NCBI GenBank assembly: GCA_030597345.1
Contig: JAUVSA010000073.1
Span: 1-8,797 of the forward strand
Direction of reading: 5' to 3'
Length of the DNA: 8,797 nucleotides
Source of the DNA: Bacillota bacterium
GTDB lineage: Bacteria; Armatimonadota; Hebobacteria; Hebobacterales; Hebobacteraceae
Part shown: piece by piece, positions 5,662-8,797 of the stretch
Position numbering within the stretch: position 1 is the stretch's first letter
Layout of the letters: the number at the start of each line of letters is the position of its first letter
Notes under the pieces: model-generated
Told to the model about the DNA's origin: nothing
What the model saw: the letters and a program-made list of their open reading frames with translations, nothing else
Databases searched by the model: none
Position numbers and translations under genes: made by a program

Positions 5662-6264
5662 ATGACCGCTCAGCAACGGAAAAAGAAAGAAGAAGCCAGT
5701 TCGCAAGTAGAGGCCCCGCCGCAGCCGCGGCTCAAGGAGCGCTACTTCAAGGAAATTGCCCCCGCCCTCGTCGGGCGCCTCGGGTATCGCCACATCATGC
5801 AGGTGCCCAGGCTCCTGAAGATCGTGGTGAGCATGGGCGTAGGCGTGGCCACCCAAGACCCAAAGCTCCTCGACAGCGCCATGCAGGACCTCACCACGAT
5901 CGCTGGCCAGCGCCCCGTCATAACCCGGTCCAAGCGCTCCATAGCACAGTTCAAGGTGCGCGAGAACAATCCCATCGGCTGCAAGGTTACCATCCGGCGC
6001 GACCGCATGTATGAGTTCCTCGATCGCCTTATCAGCACCGCTCTGCCTCGCATCCGGGACTTTCGCGGCCTTCCTCCCGAGGCCGTCGATGGACACGGCA
6101 ACTACAGCCTCGGCCTCCGCGAGCAGATCGTCTTTCCCGAGATGGACGTGGACAACATCTCCCGAGTTCAGGGCATGAACGTCACCATAGTTACCAGCGC
6201 AAAGAACGATGAGGAAGCCCTCATTCTGCTGCGGGAGTTCGGCCTCCCACTGCGGGAAACCTAG
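5662..6264 (+). CDS. rplE: 50S ribosomal protein L5
   Basis: A 200-residue L5 (usual about 180). The first 21 residues are a Lys/Glu/Gln/Pro-rich extension containing QQRKKKEE. The family body then starts at RLKERYFKEIAP and continues with MQVPRLLKIVVSMGVG, the ITRSKRSIAQFKVRENNPIG segment, LPRIRDFRGL, GNYSLGLREQIVFPE and a final strand with VTSAKNDEEALILLREFG. L5 carries 5S rRNA with L18 and L25 in the central protuberance and contacts the P-site tRNA through a loop. ATG 5662 has GGGA (5650-5653) overlapping the rplX stop. No better start lies downstream except inside the fold, so the extension is probably real. Confidence 0.97.
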   Translation: MTAQQRKKKEEASSQVEAPPQPRLKERYFKEIAPALVGRLGYRHIMQVPRLLKIVVSMGVGVATQDPKLLDSAMQDLTTIAGQRPVITRSKRSIAQFKVRENNPIGCKVTIRRDRMYEFLDRLISTALPRIRDFRGLPPEAVDGHGNYSLGLREQIVFPEMDVDNISRVQGMNVTIVTSAKNDEEALILLREFGLPLRET

Positions 6265-6277
6265 GGCAAGCAACATC

Positions 6278-6282
6278 GGAGG
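6278..6282 (+). promoter_or_regulatory. Shine-Dalgarno of rpsN
   Basis: GGAGG lies 8 nt before the GTG at 6291. It supports the GTG start, which yields the canonical 61-residue zinc-type S14. Confidence 0.8.
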
Positions 6283-6290
6283 TTCTACCC

Positions 6291-6476
6291 GTGGCCCGTA
6301 AAGCACTAAAAGTGAAGGCCCAGCGCACCCCCAAGTTCCGTGTGCGCAAATACAACCGCTGCCAGCTCTGCGGCCGCCCTCGCGCCTTTATGCGGCGCTT
6401 CGGCATGTGCCGCATATGCTTCCGCGAAATGGCCCACCGCGGCCTGCTGCCCGGTATCGTCAAGGCGAGCTGGTAG
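6291..6476 (+). CDS. rpsN: 30S ribosomal protein S14, zinc-binding type
   Basis: A 61-residue S14 of the short C+ class. It begins MARKALKVKAQ and carries CQLC at 24-27 and CRIC at 40-43, the four zinc ligands, followed by FREMAHRGLLPGIVKASW, the standard ending. It binds the 3' major domain of 16S rRNA in the 30S head next to S3, S10 and S19. The start is GTG 6291 with a GGAGG box. It lies 26 nt after rplE and 9 nt before rpsH, the standard spc position. Having the zinc form here is the ancestral state; the zinc-independent long form would be about 100 residues. Nothing is degenerate. Confidence 0.98.
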   Translation: MARKALKVKAQRTPKFRVRKYNRCQLCGRPRAFMRRFGMCRICFREMAHRGLLPGIVKASW

Positions 6477-6485
6477 GAAAGAATA

Positions 6486-6884
6486 ATGCCTATGACCGAT
6501 CCCATTGCCGATATGCTTACCCGGATCCGAAACGCCAACATGGTCCACCAGGACCACGCGCTTGTTCCGGCCTCCAAGCTCAAGCTCGAAATCGCCAAAG
6601 TGCTCAAGTCCCAGGGCTACATCCAGAAGTACGACCTGATAGACGATAAGCGCCACGGCCAGCTGCGCATACACCTCCGCTATACCCCCGAGAGGGAGCG
6701 GGTCATCACCGGTCTCCGTCGCGTCAGCCGGCCTGGGATGCGCGTCTACGTCGCGGCCAAGCGCATACCCCGCGTCATGGGTGGGCTGGGAATCGCCGTG
6801 CTCTCCACCTCTAAGGGCGTCCTCGCTGATCGCGAGGCCCGCCGGCGCCGCCTCGGCGGCGAAGTGCTGTGCTATGTATGGTAG
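6486..6884 (+). CDS. rpsH: 30S ribosomal protein S8
   Basis: A 132-residue S8 of normal length (about 130). It begins MPMTDPIADMLTRIRNAN and keeps PASKLKLEIAKVLKSQGYI, ERVITGLRRVSRPGMRVY, GLGIAVLSTSKGVL and the terminal GGEVLCYVW. S8 is a primary binder of the 16S central domain; in E. coli it also represses the spc operon by binding its mRNA, though I could not identify an equivalent mRNA site here. ATG 6486 follows rpsN by 9 nt, with AGGAAAG overlapping the rpsN stop. The in-frame ATG 6492 is also possible, but the M-x-M-T-D start is common in the family. Confidence 0.98.
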   Translation: MPMTDPIADMLTRIRNANMVHQDHALVPASKLKLEIAKVLKSQGYIQKYDLIDDKRHGQLRIHLRYTPERERVITGLRRVSRPGMRVYVAAKRIPRVMGGLGIAVLSTSKGVLADREARRRRLGGEVLCYVW

Positions 6885-6897
6885 GGAGTGATCCGAT

Positions 6898-7473
6898 ATG
6901 TCGCGCATAGGAAAAGCTCCGATCCCCCTCCCCGCCGGCGTCACGGTGGAGATCGGCGATCATCAAGTCACCGTGAAGGGCCCCCGCGGAGAGCTCTCCC
7001 GTCAGCTCCCCGGTGCGATCGAGGTCGCCCTCGAGGACGACACCATCGTCCTGCGGCGGCCCTCCGACATCAGGGAGCACCGTTCTCTGCACGGGCTCAC
7101 CCGCAGCCTCGTCGCCAACATGGTCACGGGGGTCACCGAAGGATACCTCCGCGTCTTGGAACTCTACGGAGTCGGCTTCCGCATCCAGCACCAGGGACAG
7201 CGGCTCAGCATGCAGCTCGGCTTCTCTCACCCCGTTATCTTCGATCTCCCAGAGGGCATCTCGGCCCAGGTCGAGACCTTCGTCCCAACCGGCGACAACA
7301 ACTACCTCTCCTGTCGCCTTGCCCTCAGCGGCATCGACAAGGAGCTGCTCGGACAGACCGCCGCCAGCATCCGGGCCTCCAAGAAACCCGAGCCCTACAA
7401 GGGAAAGGGCTTCCGCTACCAAGGAGAGCACATCCGCCGCAAGGCCGGCAAAGCCGCCCAGGCCCTTGCCTAG
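6898..7473 (+). CDS. rplF: 50S ribosomal protein L6
   Basis: A 191-residue L6 (usual 176-184, so slightly long). The start MSRIGKAPIPLPAGV is canonical. GDHQVTVKGPRGELSR, LHGLTRSLVANMVTGVTEGY and LELYGVGFRIQ mark the first domain and the linker. LGFSHPVIFDLPEGI, GIDKELLGQTAASIRASKKPEPYKGKGFRY and EHIRRKAGK mark the second; the GKGxRY segment is the 23S rRNA-binding signature. L6 lies at the base of the L7/L12 stalk near the sarcin-ricin loop, close to where EF-G-type factors bind. ATG 6898 has GGGAG (6884-6888) just after the rpsH stop. Confidence 0.98.
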   Translation: MSRIGKAPIPLPAGVTVEIGDHQVTVKGPRGELSRQLPGAIEVALEDDTIVLRRPSDIREHRSLHGLTRSLVANMVTGVTEGYLRVLELYGVGFRIQHQGQRLSMQLGFSHPVIFDLPEGISAQVETFVPTGDNNYLSCRLALSGIDKELLGQTAASIRASKKPEPYKGKGFRYQGEHIRRKAGKAAQALA

Positions 7474-7498
7474 CCGTTGATGAGGGAGCGAATTGACT

Positions 7499-7867
7499 GT
7501 GGCTACCGTACAGAAAAAAACGCCTCGTAGAGTCCGCCGCCACCGACGCGTCCGAAAGCGCGTATACGGCACCGCCGAACGGCCCAGGCTCTGCGTCTTC
7601 CGCAGCCTCCGCGACATCTACGCACAGGTCATCGACGATGATGCCGGACGCACCCTCGTCCAGGCCGATGCTCGGCAGCCGAATGTGGTGCCCGACGGAA
7701 CCTCTCGTGGCGCCCTCGCCGCCGCCCGCGCGGTGGGCCTCGCAATCGGCCAGCGCGCCAAGGACGCCGGCATAGCAAAAGTCGTCTTCGATCGCAGCGG
7801 GTACCTATATCACGGCCGAGTCCGCGCCTTAGCCGACGGCGCCCGCGAAGCAGGTCTGGAATTCTGA
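7499..7867 (+). CDS. rplR: 50S ribosomal protein L18
   Basis: A 122-residue L18 (usual about 115-122). The basic N terminus (RRVRRHRRVRKRV) is followed by GTAERPRLCVFRSLRDIYAQVIDDDAGRTL, a mid-region AAARAVGLAIGQRAKDAG, and the conserved ending FDRSGYLYHGRVRALADGAREAGLEF's core FDRSGYLYHGRV. L18 binds 5S rRNA with L5. I start it at GTG 7499, which has GAGGGAG (7482-7488) about 10 nt upstream and gives MATVQKK; TTG 7493 is in frame but a rarer start with only 4 nt spacing. The gene follows rplF by 25 nt, and its TGA overlaps the rpsE ribosome-binding site. Confidence 0.95.
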   Translation: MATVQKKTPRRVRRHRRVRKRVYGTAERPRLCVFRSLRDIYAQVIDDDAGRTLVQADARQPNVVPDGTSRGALAAARAVGLAIGQRAKDAGIAKVVFDRSGYLYHGRVRALADGAREAGLEF

Positions 7868-7880
7868 GGAGATCTACGCT

Positions 7881-8459
7881 ATGAGCAGCTTTGCAAACAA
7901 CGGCGAGCCCGCCTTCGAGGAGAAGCTCGTCTCCCTCAATCGGGTCCAGAAAGTGCACAAGGGTGGGCGTACCCTGCGCTGGAACGCGCTGGTAGTCGTC
8001 GGAGACCGTGCCGGCTCCGTTGGCGTCGGCCTCGGCAAGTCCTCCGAAGTGCCTGAGGCCATCCGCAAGGGCACCGAGGACGCCAGAAAAAACGTTGTCA
8101 AGGTCTCCCTTCTTGGCAGCACCATCCCCCATCGGGTCGAGACCCGTTTCGGCGCCGCGCGGGTGCTGCTCAGGCCCGCCTCCCCCGGCACTGGAGTCAT
8201 CGCCGGAGGTGCTGTGCGCGCGGTAGTGGAGGCCGCTGGCATCAAGGACGTGCTCTCCAAGTCCCTCGGCTCCGACAACCCGATCAACATCGCCCGTGCC
8301 ACCGTACGCGGGCTCCTGAGCCTCCGAACCGCCAGACAGGTCGCAGCCCTGCGCGGCCGCAAGCCCGAGGACATCGCCGACCGCTATCATCTAGTAGCGA
8401 CCGAGCCCGAAGTCACCGCCGCGGACGAAGAGTCCGAAGGGACAGAGGAAGAGACATGA
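7881..8459 (+). CDS. rpsE: 30S ribosomal protein S5 with acidic C-terminal tail
   Basis: A 192-residue S5 (usual about 165-175). It shows LVSLNRVQKVHKGGRTLRW, the dsRNA-binding-like core NALVVVGDRAGSVGVGLGKSSEVPEAIRKG, RVLLRPASPGTGVIAGG, VLSKSLGSDNPINIARAT and the final RGRKPEDIA. About 25 residues rich in Glu/Asp follow (ADEESEGTEEET at the end), beyond the usual terminus. S5 acts in decoding fidelity and, with S3 and S4, forms the mRNA entry pore. ATG 7881 has GAGGAGA (7866-7872) beginning in the rplR stop. Its TGA shares ATGA with the rpmD start, indicating translational coupling. Confidence 0.97.
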   Translation: MSSFANNGEPAFEEKLVSLNRVQKVHKGGRTLRWNALVVVGDRAGSVGVGLGKSSEVPEAIRKGTEDARKNVVKVSLLGSTIPHRVETRFGAARVLLRPASPGTGVIAGGAVRAVVEAAGIKDVLSKSLGSDNPINIARATVRGLLSLRTARQVAALRGRKPEDIADRYHLVATEPEVTAADEESEGTEEET

Positions 8460-8677
8460 GCCGCCTTCGCATCAGATTGCGGCGCAGCTTGATCGGTCAC
8501 CCGTCCGATCAGAAGAGCACTGCTCGAATCCTCGGGCTCTCCCGGATCAACCGCACCGTCGTTCGCCCCGACAACGCTGCCATCCGGGGCATGGTCCGCA
8601 AACTTCACCACCTCGTCTCCGTCGAAGAGATCGAGGAAGAAACCAACACCGACGAGGTCCCTGATGCACATCGGTGA
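8456..8677 (+). CDS. rpmD: 50S ribosomal protein L30 with acidic C-terminal tail
   Basis: A 73-residue L30; the family is usually about 60. The opening MSRLRIRLRRSLIGHPSDQKSTARILGLSRINRTVVRPDNAAIRGMVRKLHHLVSVEE contains the L30 hallmarks IG-x5-Q-x3-ARILGLSR, with the expected spacing and the I-RGM-x-x-K-x-x-HLV helix (cut here to key residues IRGMVRKLHHLV). The remaining 15 or so residues (IEEETNTDEVPDAHR) are acidic and extra. L30 binds 23S rRNA near the 5S region. The ATG overlaps the rpsE stop (ATGA), and the 3' end overlaps rplO by 14 nt. Position between rpsE and rplO is canonical and supports the call. Confidence 0.94.
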   Translation: MSRLRIRLRRSLIGHPSDQKSTARILGLSRINRTVVRPDNAAIRGMVRKLHHLVSVEEIEEETNTDEVPDAHR

Positions 8678-8797
8678 TCTGCGTCCCCCTCCGGGGGCCA
8701 AGAAGAAACGCAAGCGCGTCGGACGAGGCATGGGCTCCGGCCATGGCAAGACCGCCGGCCGCGGCATGAAGGGCCAGAAGGCCCGCGGCAGCATCCG
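8664..8797 (+). CDS. rplO: 50S ribosomal protein L15, N-terminal part (partial)
   Basis: The first 44 codons of L15 are present before the window ends. They encode HIGDLRPPPGAKKKRKRVGR, then GMGSGHGKTAGRGMKGQKAR, the glycine/lysine-rich N-terminal signature of L15, a 23S rRNA-binding late-assembly 50S protein. ATG 8664 has GAGGT (8654-8658) 5 nt upstream and lies inside the last 14 nt of rpmD in another frame. Gene order rpmD-rplO is standard; secY would be expected next, outside the window. Confidence 0.96.
   Translation, partial: MHIGDLRPPPGAKKKRKRVGRGMGSGHGKTAGRGMKGQKARGSI

Noticed and set aside
5640..5720. S8 autoregulatory binding site as in the E. coli spc mRNA near the L5 start
   Set aside because: I could not draw a structure resembling the 16S helix 21 target; covariance-model search would be needed.
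5404..6306. Long antisense open frame (300 codons) opposite rplX/rplE
   Set aside because: GC-rich coding DNA leaves few stops on the reverse strand; it runs across two clearly real ribosomal genes, has no recognisable domain and no sensible ribosome-binding context.

Overview
The window is a dense, single-strand bacterial ribosomal-protein cluster: the distal S10 operon running directly into the spc operon. In order on the + strand it carries the end of rplB, then rpsS, rplV, rpsC, rplP, rpmC, rpsQ, an EF-G-like translational GTPase, rplN, rplX, rplE, rpsN, rpsH, rplF, rplR, rpsE, rpmD and the start of rplO. Gene order, family types and protein lengths are those of a bacterium. The DNA is GC-rich, S14 is the short zinc-binding type, and four genes (rpmC, rplX, rpsN, rplR) are best started at GTG. 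The overall flavour suggests a Chloroflexota- or Armatimonadota-like lineage, but that is a low-confidence impression without a database search.

Layout. Positions 1-2682 hold the S10-operon part (L2 end, S19, L22, S3, L16, L29, S17). Positions 2723-4813 hold a complete 696-residue EF-G paralogue of the EF-G2/FusA2 kind, wedged exactly at the S17/L14 junction, where other bacteria normally have nothing. Positions 4832-8797 hold the spc part (L14, L24, L5, S14, S8, L6, L18, S5, L30, L15 start). Spacers are 0-40 nt and several genes overlap (rpsC/rplP by 65 nt, rpmC inside the end of rplP, rpsE/rpmD by ATGA, rpmD/rplO by 14 nt). I see no intrinsic terminator and no convincing promoter, so the window reads as the interior of one long transcript with extensive translational coupling.

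What is not ordinary. Besides the EF-G paralogue, several ribosomal proteins carry lineage-specific additions: S3 has a six-unit RGG-type repeat inserted just ahead of its KH domain and a long Ala/Glu-rich tail containing a 27-bp tandem repeat; L24 has about 25 extra residues inside its KOW motif plus a four-cysteine C-terminal ribbon; L5 has a charged N-terminal extension; S5 and L30 have acidic C-terminal tails; and L22 has lost basic residues at the tip of its exit-tunnel hairpin. A stable-looking hairpin sits on the EF-G-paralogue stop codon just ahead of rplN. All products work together on the ribosome: 30S proteins S19, S3, S17, S14, S8, S5; 50S proteins L2, L22, L16, L29, L14, L24, L5, L6, L18, L30, L15; and a GTPase expected to bind their shared factor site.
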